This document shows positions 1-7,983 of a DNA stretch of 63,754 nt, piece by piece. A model generated the notes under the pieces. It saw nothing but the letters and a program-made list of their open reading frames with translations, did no database searches and was not told the origin of the DNA. A program made the translations under genes and the position numbers. The stretch is from Roseomonas sp. 18066. Its GTDB lineage: Bacteria; Pseudomonadota; Alphaproteobacteria; Acetobacterales; Acetobacteraceae. Numbering within the stretch: position 1 is the stretch's first letter; every line of letters begins with the position of its first letter. The stretch is taken from the NCBI RefSeq assembly GCF_902706185.1, contig NZ_CACSJM010000011.1:1-63754 (forward strand). The letters run 5' to 3'.

Positions 1-1049
1 CGCCCGCCCCGCGCCAGGCTGGCCAGCGCCGCCGCCAGCGCCGCCCGGTCCTCCGCCTGGAACAGCCCGGCCACCGGCCGGTCGCGCAGCGCCGATGGCG
101 CCAGGCCGAGCTCAGCCTGCCAGGCCGGGTTGGCGGCCTGCACCAGGCCGGCGGCATCGAAGACCAGGTAGAAATCGGGCGTCTGCTGCCAGATGCGGTC
201 GCGCTCGCGGGTGCGGGCATCGACCCGCGTCTCCAGCGCCTGGTTCAGCCGGCGCAGCTCATCCTCGATGCGCTTGGCCTCGGTGATGTCGTAGAGCACG
301 CCGCTGAAGCGCAGCGCGCTGGTCTCGGCATCGCGCAGATACTCGCCGCGCCGCGCCAGCCAGCGCACCGCCCCGTCATCGGCGCGGGTCACCCGCAGCT
401 CGGCGAAGCCGCTGGCCCCGGCGGTGCCGGCGGCCAGGTCGATGATCGGCGGGTCGCCGGGCAGCACCAGGGCGTTGATGCCGCGCACCGCCAGGTCGCG
501 CGCCGGATGCAGCCCGAGCAGCCGGCAGAACTGCGCCGAGACGCTGGCCGTGCCGAAATCCAGCCAATGCTCGAAGGTGCCGACGCCGCCCGCGGTCTGG
601 GCGATGCGCAGCTGCTCCTCGACCCGCTTCTGCTCGGTGATGTCGACCAGCACGCCGGTGAAGCGCAGCGGCCGCTCGGCGTCATCCAGGTGGCAGCGGC
701 CGCGCGCATGCACCCAGCGCAGCGCCTCCGTCCCCGCCGCGGCGCCGCCGGGCGGCAGGATGCGGAATTCCTTGGAGAAGACCTCGGCGCCCAGCAGCAC
801 GGCGCCGATGCTCAGGCGGATGCGGGCGCGGTCGGCCGGGTGGATGATGCGGAAGAAGCGGCCGCTGGGGATGCCGGCCGCCGCCTCGGCGGCGCCGATG
901 CCGTGCAGCGCGGCGAAGCGGGCATCGCCGCGCAGCAGGCCGCCCTGGATGGCGCCATCGCCGATCTCCCAGTCCCAGGCGGCGGCGCCGGAGGTGGCCA
1001 GCACCTCGGCCAGCCGCGCCTCGACCGCGGCCGCCGCGGCGCCGGGCAT
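1..1049 (-). CDS. PAS-domain sensor protein, cut by the window edge (C-terminus missing)
   Basis: The visible 349 codons start at ATG 1049-1047, 7 bp after the stop of the upstream CheC-like gene, and run off the left edge without a stop. At least three PAS-type repeats can be read. Two end in the typical exit motif (VLVDITEQKRVEEQL near residue 140 and VLYDITEAKRIEDEL near residue 265). A third begins at about residue 295 (RDRIWQQTPDFYLVFDAAG) after a short coiled coil. No transmembrane segment or signal peptide is seen, so a cytoplasmic sensor is likely. The output domain lies outside the window; a histidine kinase is the usual arrangement for such proteins, but that is inference. As the last visible gene of the chemotaxis operon it probably feeds a signal into, or out of, that system. 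Confidence 0.8.
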   Translation of the reverse strand, partial: MPGAAAAAVEARLAEVLATSGAAAWDWEIGDGAIQGGLLRGDARFAALHGIGAAEAAAGIPSGRFFRIIHPADRARIRLSIGAVLLGAEVFSKEFRILPPGGAAAGTEALRWVHARGRCHLDDAERPLRFTGVLVDITEQKRVEEQLRIAQTAGGVGTFEHWLDFGTASVSAQFCRLLGLHPARDLAVRGINALVLPGDPPIIDLAAGTAGASGFAELRVTRADDGAVRWLARRGEYLRDAETSALRFSGVLYDITEAKRIEDELRRLNQALETRVDARTRERDRIWQQTPDFYLVFDAAGLVQAANPAWQAELGLAPSALRDRPVAGLFQAEDRAALAAALASLARGG

Positions 1050-1056
1050 GTCCTGC

Positions 1057-1737
1057 TCAGCCGGCATCGGCGGCCTCGCCATCGGGGCCCATCACCCGGG
1101 CGATGAACTCGCCGACCAGCAGCTTCAGCGCCGCCAGCGACGGCAGGTCCATCAGCATGGCGATATAGCCGTGGATGTCGCGGTCCAGCACGGCGAAGTT
1201 GATGTAGAGGAACAGCACCAGCCCGTCGCCATCCTCGTCGCGCACCAGCTCGAACAGCATGCCGCCATCGCCGCGCACCACCTCGGGCAGCGACATGGTC
1301 AGCGATTCGCGCAGCATGTTGGCCATGGTCGCCAGGCAGCCATTGAGGATGACATTGCCGGTCTCGGCCAGCGCCTCGTCCTCCAGCCCGCGCATCTCCG
1401 CCTCGCCCAGCGCCTCGCCGACCACGGCGCGCACCAGCTCCAGGCCGCGGCCCTCGGGGAAGATCAGCAGCGCGCGGCCGGAGAAGGCGCCGGCGAAATC
1501 CTGCCGCACGGCCACCAGCGGCTCGGATTCGCGCTGGCCGATCAGCCGCGCGGCGGTGCGGCGGCTGATCACCTCGGCCGAGGGGACCGAGAGCAGCACC
1601 TGGCGGCCGACCATCTTGCGCAGCGCCGCGGCGGCGCGGCTGACGCCGATATTGACCAGCTCGGTCAGCGCGTCGCGCTCGAGCTCGTCGAGGTCGAGGC
1701 CGGCGGGGGGCGATGCGGCAGGCAGGGTCGCGGCCAT
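1057..1737 (-). CDS. CheC/CheX-like chemotaxis phosphatase
   Basis: 226 residues. The protein carries the CheC-type signature twice: an ELVNIGVSRAAAALRKMVG helix near residues 20-40 and a second ETGNVILNGCLATMANML helix near residue 125. In CheC/CheX/FliY the E-x2-N pair on these helices dephosphorylates CheY-P; here E-L-V-N and E-T-G-N are both present. The start ATG (1737-1735) overlaps the stop of the receiver gene just upstream as ATGA, so the two are probably translationally coupled, and the receiver is the obvious substrate. This gives the operon a signal-termination enzyme; no CheZ is visible. Family assignment is good, enzymatic activity is inferred. Confidence 0.8.
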   Translation of the reverse strand: MAATLPAASPPAGLDLDELERDALTELVNIGVSRAAAALRKMVGRQVLLSVPSAEVISRRTAARLIGQRESEPLVAVRQDFAGAFSGRALLIFPEGRGLELVRAVVGEALGEAEMRGLEDEALAETGNVILNGCLATMANMLRESLTMSLPEVVRGDGGMLFELVRDEDGDGLVLFLYINFAVLDRDIHGYIAMLMDLPSLAALKLLVGEFIARVMGPDGEAADAG

Positions 1738-2117
1738 CAGCCGCGCCTGCGCAGCCGCAGGGCGGCCCCCGACAGGAAGCCGCGCAGCGCCTCCTCGGTC
1801 ACCGGCTTCGGCACGAAGCTGGCATTGATGGCCCGCGCCCGGGCGATGATCTCGTCCTGCACATTGGCGGTGATGATGGCGATCGGCAGCTCCGGCTGCA
1901 GCGCGCGGATCTCGCCGGCCAGCTGCAGCCCGTCGCGGCCGGGCATGTTGAAGTCGAGCAGCGCCAGGTCGATGCCGCCCTCGGCCAGCCGGGCCAGCGC
2001 CTCGTCGGCATTGCCGGCCTCGACCCGCGTCCAGTCCGGCTGCAGCGCGGCCACCGCCTTGCCGGCGACGATGCGGGCCAGCTTGCTGTCGTCGACGATC
2101 AGGATGGTGGTCGCCAT
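1737..2117 (-). CDS. Single-domain CheY-like response regulator
   Basis: 126 residues, one receiver domain and nothing else. The acidic pair is Asp9-Asp10, the phospho-acceptor is Asp55 in ALLDFNMPGRDGL, the switch Thr lies in AIITAN, and the conserved Lys in FVPKP. The output is therefore protein-protein contact, either at the flagellar motor as CheY or as a phosphate sink. It is followed with an ATGA overlap by the CheC-like phosphatase and preceded by a 151-bp gap containing a strong hairpin, so its expression may be partly separate from cheA. Confidence 0.9.
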   Translation of the reverse strand: MATTILIVDDSKLARIVAGKAVAALQPDWTRVEAGNADEALARLAEGGIDLALLDFNMPGRDGLQLAGEIRALQPELPIAIITANVQDEIIARARAINASFVPKPVTEEALRGFLSGAALRLRRRG

Positions 2118-2190
2118 GGTCGGGATGCTCCGGCGGGATGTCAGGCGTGGGCGGAATGCCAGGCGAGGGAATAACCAGGCGCGGGCGCTG

Positions 2191-2232
2191 GGCGGGCTTG
2201 CGCATCACCGCGGGGAATACGCAAGCCCCGCC
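2191..2232 (-). other. Strong hairpin between the STAS gene and the cheY-like gene
   Basis: Positions 2191-2202 and 2219-2232 form complementary arms (GGCGGGCTTGCG against CGCAAG-C-CCCGCC, one bulged base) around a loop of about 16 nt. It lies in the only sizeable gap (2118-2268) of the operon. No T-run follows on the minus strand, so it is not a textbook terminator. It could be an attenuator, an RNA-processing site, or protection of the upstream mRNA. Confidence 0.4.
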
Positions 2233-2268
2233 AGGGTTGCAGCGCAAGGGGCGGCGGCGGGCGCATCG

Positions 2269-2505
2269 TCAGCGGCCGAGCAGCGGCAGCAGCAGCCGCG
2301 CCAGGGCCGCGTCGCGCGGGGCCGCGGCCAGCGGCGGGCGGAAGGCCAGCAGCACCTGCAGCAACGCGGTGTGCAGCGTCCCCACCGCCGCGAGGTCGAC
2401 CGCGATACCGGGATGCTGCTGCAGCGCCGACAGGAAGGTCTCGGCCTCCTCGACGCCGCAATCGCCGGCCAGAAACAGCCGGCCGTCCTCGACCCCGACC
2501 GTCAT
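2269..2505 (-). CDS. Small STAS-domain protein of the chemotaxis operon
   Basis: 78 residues, which is short for a STAS domain (usually about 100). The pattern (V-E-DGRLFLAGDCGVEEAE, then GIAVDLAAVGTLHTALLQVLLAF) follows the anti-sigma-factor-antagonist fold, where a Ser/Thr at the start of the second motif is normally phosphorylated; here T-L-H-T-A occupies that place. The start overlaps the cheA stop as ATGA (2502-2505). Similar small STAS proteins accompany cheA in some alphaproteobacterial and spirochaete chemotaxis operons, but their role is not established. No partner kinase or anti-sigma factor is next to it. Confidence 0.7.
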   Translation of the reverse strand: MTVGVEDGRLFLAGDCGVEEAETFLSALQQHPGIAVDLAAVGTLHTALLQVLLAFRPPLAAAPRDAALARLLLPLLGR

Positions 2506-4532
2506 GCCGGCGCGCCCTGGGGCAGGGCGGCATCGGCCGTGCCGGCGCCGGCGAGCTCGTCGAGGTCGAGCACCACCAGCACCGCACCATCGCCCAGCAG
2601 CGCCGTGCCCAGCGCGCCGGGCAGCCCGGCCAGCAGCCCGCCCATCGGCCGCAGCATGACGTCGACCCGCTCGGCGAAGCCATCGACCTCGATGCCGCAG
2701 GCGGCGGCGCCGCTGGCGCTGGCGGTGACCAGCACCCGCCGCTCGGCGCCGCGCGGCGCGGCGGGCAGGCCGAGCAGATCCGACAGCCGCAGCAGCGGCA
2801 GGGCGCGGCCGCGCAGCACGAAGGCCTCGCCCTCGGCGAGCGGGGTGATCGCGGCCTCGGGCAGGCGCAGCGTCTCGGCCACCGCCTCGATCGGCACGCC
2901 GAAGCGCGCCTCGCCCAGCCGCAGCAGGATGACGCGGGTGATCACCGTGGCGCGCGGCAGGGTCAGGCGGAAGCTGCTGCCCTGGCCCGGGCGGCTGGCC
3001 ACGGCGACGCGGCCGCCCAGCGCCTCGATGGCAGCGCGCACCGCATCCATGCCGACGCCGCGGCCGGAAATGCCGGTGACCGCGGCGGCAGTGGAAAAGC
3101 CCGGGCGGAAGATCAGCGCCATGGCCGCCGCCTCGTCCAGCGCCGCCAGCTCGGCCGCCGGCAGTAGGCCGCGCTCGCCCGCGATGCGGCGCAGCTTCGC
3201 CGGGTCCAGCCCGGCGCCGTCATCGGCCAGCGTCACCTGGATCTGGTCGCCCAGCCGCCGCGCCGCCAGGGTGATGCGGCCGGTCGCCGGCTTGCCCGCC
3301 GCCTGGCGCGCCGCCGGCGGCTCGATGCCATGGTCGATGGCGTTGCGCAGCAGGTGCAGCAGCGGCTCGGCCAGGGCGTCGACCACGGATTTGTCGGCCT
3401 CGATCTCCTCGCCGGCCATCTCCAGCGCGACCGGCTTGCCGAGCTGCGCCGCCAGCTCCCGCGCCAGCCGCGGCAGCCGGCGGAAGCCCTGGGCCAGCGG
3501 CACCAGGCGCAGCCCCAGCACGGCGCGGTGCAGCCCGGCGACCAGCCGGTCGAGCTCCGCCTGCCGCGCCGCCAGCGCCCGGCCGAGCGGGGTCGCGGCA
3601 CCGCCGGCCTCGCGCGCCAGCCCGGCCAGGCCGGTCTTCGCCACCACCAGCTCGGCCACCATGTCCATCATGCCGTCGATCCGCCCCGCCTCGACCCGCA
3701 GCAGCCGCTGGCCGGGGTCGCGGGTGGCGGCGACGGTGGGGGTGGCGCCGGCCTCGGCGGCGGCGGCGGAGACGACCGGGGCCCATTCCACCTGGTCGGC
3801 GACGAAGCGCAGGTGCTGGCGCAGCGCCTCCGGCGAGGCGGTGCTCAGCGCCGCGAAATCCAGGTTGCAGGCGAAGGGGTCGAAGTTGCCGAGGTTCCAG
3901 GCGGCGCGCGGCGTGACCCGCAGCGCGACCAGCCCGGGCAGCCGGCGCAGCAGGCCGAAGGGATCGTCGCCCAGGAAGAAGCAATCGGCGGCCGGCCGAT
4001 ACTGCAGCGCGGTGACCGGCAGGCTGGCGGCGCGGGCCTCGGCCAGCGGGTCGGCGGCCTCGGCCAGCAAGGCGGGCAGCCAGGCGAGGCCGGCCGGCGG
4101 CTCGGCCGGCAGCGGCGCCGCGGGGCCGTCCAGCAGGGCGCGCAGCGCGGCCTCGTGGCGGGCGCCCTCGGTGGTGGCCCCGGCGGGCAGGCCGATGCCG
4201 GCGCCCTCGCCCGCCAGCCCCATGATCCAGCCCTCCACCGCCCCGGCCGCGGCCAGCAGCGCGTCGAGCGCGGCGCCATCGGGGGCGCGGTCGCCGGCGC
4301 GGAGCGACCCCAGCAGGTCCTCCGCCGCATGCAGCAGCCCGGCCAGCGGCGGCAGGTCGAACAGCTGCACCGAGCCCTTCAGCGTGTGCGCATGGCGGAA
4401 GGCGGCATCCAGCGCCGGGCCGGGGCCGGGGGCGCGCTCCAGCGCCAGCAGCGCCTCGGCCAGCTGCTGCGCCAGCTCCGGCGCCTCGATCAGGAACTGC
4501 GCCAGCAGCTCGTCCATCGCCGCCTCCGCCAT
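2502..4532 (-). CDS. cheA: Chemotaxis histidine kinase CheA
   Basis: 676 residues. The N-terminal Hpt domain has the phospho-accepting histidine at His49 in RHAHTLKGS. The dimerisation region follows near residues 280-350, then the ATPase with N-box LLHLLRNAIDHGIEP, G1 box ADDGAGLD and GRGVGMD, and a C-terminal CheW-like P5 domain. The start at ATG 4532-4530 was chosen because it overlaps the cheR stop as ATGA, the rule for every neighbour here; longer readings add an unrelated arginine/proline-rich leader. CheA takes receptor signals through CheW and phosphorylates CheB and CheY. A canonical P2 domain is hard to see, and the region between Hpt and dimerisation domain (about 120-270) is alanine-rich and divergent. 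Confidence 0.95.
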   Translation of the reverse strand: MAEAAMDELLAQFLIEAPELAQQLAEALLALERAPGPGPALDAAFRHAHTLKGSVQLFDLPPLAGLLHAAEDLLGSLRAGDRAPDGAALDALLAAAGAVEGWIMGLAGEGAGIGLPAGATTEGARHEAALRALLDGPAAPLPAEPPAGLAWLPALLAEAADPLAEARAASLPVTALQYRPAADCFFLGDDPFGLLRRLPGLVALRVTPRAAWNLGNFDPFACNLDFAALSTASPEALRQHLRFVADQVEWAPVVSAAAAEAGATPTVAATRDPGQRLLRVEAGRIDGMMDMVAELVVAKTGLAGLAREAGGAATPLGRALAARQAELDRLVAGLHRAVLGLRLVPLAQGFRRLPRLARELAAQLGKPVALEMAGEEIEADKSVVDALAEPLLHLLRNAIDHGIEPPAARQAAGKPATGRITLAARRLGDQIQVTLADDGAGLDPAKLRRIAGERGLLPAAELAALDEAAAMALIFRPGFSTAAAVTGISGRGVGMDAVRAAIEALGGRVAVASRPGQGSSFRLTLPRATVITRVILLRLGEARFGVPIEAVAETLRLPEAAITPLAEGEAFVLRGRALPLLRLSDLLGLPAAPRGAERRVLVTASASGAAACGIEVDGFAERVDVMLRPMGGLLAGLPGALGTALLGDGAVLVVLDLDELAGAGTADAALPQGAPA

Positions 4533-5383
4533 CAGTCGAGCGGCCGCTGGTAGATCACGGCCTCGGCGAAGCGGCGCATGGCGAAGCGGTCGGAGATGCG
4601 CGCCATGCTCTCGCTGTGGCCCAGGCACAGGAAGCCGCCGGGGTTCAGCGCGTCCCACAGCCGCCCGGCGGCCTGGCGGCGCGAGGCCTCGTCGAAATAG
4701 ATCAGCACGTTGCGGCAGAAGATCACGTCGAAGCGGCCCTGCATCGCCATGCTCTCGGCCTCGATGAGATTGGCCTGGGTGAAGCTGACGGATTCGCGCA
4801 GGTCGCGGATCAGCCGGCGGGTGCCGCCGCGGGCCGGCTCGAAATAATCGGTCAGCACCGAGGGCGGCAGCCGGGCCAGCGCGCGCTCGCCGTAATCGGC
4901 GCGCAGCGCATCGGCCAGCGCCCGGCTGTCGATGTCGGAGCCGATGATCTCGACGTGGTAGGCATCGACCAGCGGCCAGTTCTCCAGCAGCCAGAGCGCG
5001 ATCGAATAGGCCTCCTCGCCGGTCGAGCAGGGCATCGACCAGATCCGCACCAGGTCGCCCGCGCCGCGGCGGCGGACGATCTCCGGCAGCAGGTCATGCA
5101 CCAGGCAGCCCAGCTGGTGCTCCTCGCGGTAGAAATAGGTCTCGTTGACCGTCAGGCTGTTGATCAGCTGCTCGACCTCGGCGGCGCTGGTGCGCAGCAG
5201 CGCCATGTAGCCGGCGAAGCCGCCCTGGCCGGTGGCCGTCATGCGCTCGGCCAGGCGGCGCTCGACATAGGCGCGCTTCGGCTCGCCATAGGCGATGCCG
5301 GTGCGGCGATAGATCAGGTCGCAGAGCCGCTGCAGCTCCTCGGCCGAGAGCAGGCCGGACGAGGCCGCCTCCCCGGCGCTCAT
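4532..5383 (-). CDS. cheR: Chemotaxis protein methyltransferase CheR
   Basis: 283 residues from ATG 5383, which overlaps the cheB stop as ATGA; an in-frame ATG three codons earlier (5392) is possible. CheR transfers methyl groups from S-adenosylmethionine to glutamates on chemoreceptors. The N-terminal helical domain contains NSLTVNETYFYRE, and the SAM-binding Rossmann domain contains RIWSMPCSTGEEAYSIA (glycine-rich SAM loop), EIIGSDID and FDVIFCRNVLIYFD. All are diagnostic of CheR. Lengths and motifs are normal and nothing is missing. Together with CheB next door it sets receptor adaptation for the MCP of this operon. Confidence 0.95.
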   Translation of the reverse strand: MSAGEAASSGLLSAEELQRLCDLIYRRTGIAYGEPKRAYVERRLAERMTATGQGGFAGYMALLRTSAAEVEQLINSLTVNETYFYREEHQLGCLVHDLLPEIVRRRGAGDLVRIWSMPCSTGEEAYSIALWLLENWPLVDAYHVEIIGSDIDSRALADALRADYGERALARLPPSVLTDYFEPARGGTRRLIRDLRESVSFTQANLIEAESMAMQGRFDVIFCRNVLIYFDEASRRQAAGRLWDALNPGGFLCLGHSESMARISDRFAMRRFAEAVIYQRPLD

Positions 5384-6501
5384 GCCAGCCATTCCAGCAG
5401 GCGCGGCGCGATGCGCGGCAGCGCGACGACGGCCGAGGCGCCGCCCGACTGCGCCAGCGCGCCGGGCATGCCCCAGACCACGGCGCTGCTCTCCGCCTCG
5501 GCGATGGTGCGACCGCCCGCGGCATGCAGCCGGCCCATGGCGGCGGCGCCGTCATAGCCCATGCCGGTCATCAGCACGCCGATCAGCGCCGGCGGCGGCA
5601 GCACGCCCAGCGCGCTGTCGACCAGCCGGTCGACGCTGGGATGCCAGCGATGCGCCGGATCGCTCGGCGCCGCCAGCGCCACCAGCCCGCCGGCGCGGCG
5701 GCCCACCAGCAGGTCGGCATCGCCGCGGCCGATATAGGCATGGCCGGGGCGCAGCGGCTGCGGCCCGGTCACCTCGGTCACCCGCAGCGCGCATTGCCGG
5801 TCCAGCCGCCGCGCCAGCGGGCCGGTGAAGCTGGCCGGCATGTGCTGGGCGATCACCACCGGCCAGGGGAAATCCGCCGGCAGCCCGGCCAGCAGCACGT
5901 CGAGCGCCGCGGGCCCCCCGGTCGAGGTGCCGACCAGCACCAGCCCCTCGGCCGGCAGGGCGGCCGCGGCCAGCGCCGCCCCGGCGGTCACATCTGCGGC
6001 CAAAGCGGCCGCGTGCAGCACCGGCAGCGGCATCGGCGGCGCCGCGTCGGGCGGCAGCAGGGCGGCGCGGCTGCGCAGCCGCTCGGCCAGGCGGGCGCTG
6101 GCGCGCAGCCGGGCGGTCGCGGCGCGCCGCACCGTCTCCACCACCAGCGGACCGAACTCGGCCAGCGCCAGGGACAGCGCCCCGGCCGGCTTGGCGACGA
6201 AGTCGACGGCGCCCAGCGCCATGGCTTCCAAGGTTTCCTCCGCCCCCGCGGCGGTCAGGGAGGAGAGCATCACCACCCGGCTCGGCCGCTCGACCATGAT
6301 GCGGTCCAGGCAGGCGAGCCCGTCCATCCGCGGCATGGTCAGGTCGAGGGTGACCACATCCGGCTTGAAGGCATGCAGCTGCTCCAGCGCCTCGATCCCA
6401 TCACGGGCGAAGGCCAGCTCGAAATCCGCCTCCACCGCGAAGACCTGGCGCATCAGCCGGCGCAGCAGCGCCGAATCATCGACCACCAGCAGGCGGATCA
6501 T
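5380..6501 (-). CDS. cheB: Protein-glutamate methylesterase/deamidase CheB
   Basis: 373 residues with an N-terminal receiver (Asp8-Asp9, phospho-acceptor Asp53 in VVTLDLTMPRMDG) joined by an alanine-rich linker to the methylesterase domain. The catalytic triad is visible as Ser in LVGTSTGGP, His in VIAQHMP and Asp in MTGMGYDGA. Phosphorylation by CheA activates removal of methyl groups added by CheR. The start overlaps the stop of the CheW-repeat gene by four bases. Confidence 0.95.
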   Translation of the reverse strand: MIRLLVVDDSALLRRLMRQVFAVEADFELAFARDGIEALEQLHAFKPDVVTLDLTMPRMDGLACLDRIMVERPSRVVMLSSLTAAGAEETLEAMALGAVDFVAKPAGALSLALAEFGPLVVETVRRAATARLRASARLAERLRSRAALLPPDAAPPMPLPVLHAAALAADVTAGAALAAAALPAEGLVLVGTSTGGPAALDVLLAGLPADFPWPVVIAQHMPASFTGPLARRLDRQCALRVTEVTGPQPLRPGHAYIGRGDADLLVGRRAGGLVALAAPSDPAHRWHPSVDRLVDSALGVLPPPALIGVLMTGMGYDGAAAMGRLHAAGGRTIAEAESSAVVWGMPGALAQSGGASAVVALPRIAPRLLEWLA

Positions 6502-7979
6502 GTGGCGCCCCCCGTGGCGGCCCCAGTGGCAGCCCCTGCGGCGGCCCCCGTGGCAGCCCCCGTGGCGGCCGCCTGGCGCGGCAGGGCGGCCAGCAGGTCG
6601 CGCTCGGCCTCGGCCAGCAGGGTGGCGGGGTCGAGCAGCAGCAGCGGCGCGTCGCCGGCCAGCCCATCCAGGGCCAGCGCGATACCGTCGAAGAGCGCGG
6701 GCAGGCCGGGCGGCGCCGGGCGCAGCGCGGCGGCGGGCCAGGCGCCGATCCGCTCCACCGCCTCCACGGCGAGGGCGAAGGTGACGCCGTTCACCGCCAG
6801 CACCAGCAGCCGCTGGCCCTCGGGCCCGGGCGGCAGGCCGAAGCGGCGGCGCTGGTCGACCACCGCCAGGGCGGCGCCGCGCCAGCTCAGCAGGCCGGCG
6901 ATGAAATCCGGCGCGCGCGGCAGCGGCGCCAGCTGCGCGGGACGGCGCAGCACGCCGCGCACCACCGCGGCCGGCAGGGCATAGCGCTCGGCGCCGAGGC
7001 GGAAGGGCAGCAGCACCGCGCCGCCGGCCAAGGCGGCGCAGCCCGCCGCGGCGGGCTGCGCCGGCAGCGCGGCCAGCGTCGCCGCATCCAGCAGCCGCGC
7101 CGGGTCGAGCAGCGAGGCCAGCCGCCCGTCGGGCAGCCGCAGCAGCCCGGCGACCCGCGCCTCGGCCACCGCGCGCGCCAGCACCGGCGGCACCGCGTCC
7201 AGCGCCGCCGCCGGCAGCCGCAGCACGCCGCGCAGCGCATCGACCGGCATGGCGAGCTCGGCCCCGGCCACCGCCAGCAGGATCACCCGCTCGCCCGCCG
7301 CCGGGTCGCCGGCCAGCCCCAGCAGCCGCCGCAGCGACACCAGCGGCCGCAGCCGGCTGCCCGCCGCCGCATCCTCGAGCGCGATGATGCCCAGCATCGC
7401 CGCATCGGCGCCGGGCAGCGGCACCAGCCCGGCCGGGCGCCGGGCGACGCCGCGCACCGCCTGCAGCGGCAGGCAGAATTCCTGGCCGGCCAGCGCGAAG
7501 CGCAGCAGCTGCAGCATCGGCGCGGCGGGCGCCGCCGGCACGGGATCGGGGGCGGCCGCCTCCGCCGCCTCGCGCCGGTGCATCGCGAGGAAGTCGCGGG
7601 CGAGCAGCGCTGGCAGGTCGAGCGGCGGCGCCGCATCGGCCGCGGCCAGCCCCTCCACCGCCTCGACCAGCAGCGCGCAGGGCGTGTCGCCCTGCAGCAC
7701 CAGCAGCCGCGCCGCGGCGCCCGAGGGCGGCGGCGCGCCCGGGCGCAGCAGCGCCGGCAGCGAGACCACCGGCAGCACCGCGCCGCGCCGGTGCATCAGC
7801 CCCAGCAGGCTGTCCGGCGCGCGCGGCACCCGGGTCAGCGCGCCGGGCCGGGCGAGCTCCGCCACCAGCCCGGCCGGCAGCCCGTGCCGCGCGCCGCCCG
7901 CCCGGAACACCAGCGTCCTGTCTTCCGGCGCCCTGGCTTCCGGGGCCCGCTCCTCCACCTGCAGGCCGCTGCCCGCCAT
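6498..7979 (-). CDS. Triple CheW-domain coupling protein
   Basis: 493 residues, about three times the size of ordinary CheW (150-170). Three CheW-like modules can be read, roughly residues 20-125, 150-285 and 315-460. Each has the hydrophobic beta pattern and a conserved R-x-P/LP segment (VPRAPDSLLGLM, VPLPGADAAMLGII, APLPRAPDFIAGLL). No single-domain CheW is in the operon, so this protein probably couples receptor and CheA, or organises arrays by presenting several binding surfaces. The last 23 residues (ATG/A-rich) are encoded by a 12-bp tandem repeat. It sits 4 bp downstream of the MCP gene. The first and second modules are divergent, so one may have lost CheA or receptor binding. Confidence 0.85.
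   Translation of the reverse strand: MAGSGLQVEERAPEARAPEDRTLVFRAGGARHGLPAGLVAELARPGALTRVPRAPDSLLGLMHRRGAVLPVVSLPALLRPGAPPPSGAAARLLVLQGDTPCALLVEAVEGLAAADAAPPLDLPALLARDFLAMHRREAAEAAAPDPVPAAPAAPMLQLLRFALAGQEFCLPLQAVRGVARRPAGLVPLPGADAAMLGIIALEDAAAGSRLRPLVSLRRLLGLAGDPAAGERVILLAVAGAELAMPVDALRGVLRLPAAALDAVPPVLARAVAEARVAGLLRLPDGRLASLLDPARLLDAATLAALPAQPAAAGCAALAGGAVLLPFRLGAERYALPAAVVRGVLRRPAQLAPLPRAPDFIAGLLSWRGAALAVVDQRRRFGLPPGPEGQRLLVLAVNGVTFALAVEAVERIGAWPAAALRPAPPGLPALFDGIALALDGLAGDAPLLLLDPATLLAEAERDLLAALPRQAAATGAATGAAAGAATGAATGGAT
6502..6573 (-). repeat. 12-bp tandem repeat encoding the CheW-repeat protein's C-terminus
   Basis: Six imperfect 12-bp units (plus-strand form GTGGCRGCCCCN) run from 6502 to 6573 and end 3 bp from the stop codon. 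Each unit adds four residues (G-A-A/T-T type). Because units are in frame, copy number can change without breaking the protein. Confidence 0.75.
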
Positions 7980-7983
7980 CGGC

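Noticed and set aside
424..4767. A 1447-codon open frame on the plus strand over the chemotaxis genes
   Set aside because: It is antisense to cheA and neighbours, which have complete catalytic motifs and coupled starts. Long antisense frames are expected at about 70% GC; its translation is low-complexity Ser/Ala/Arg/Pro.
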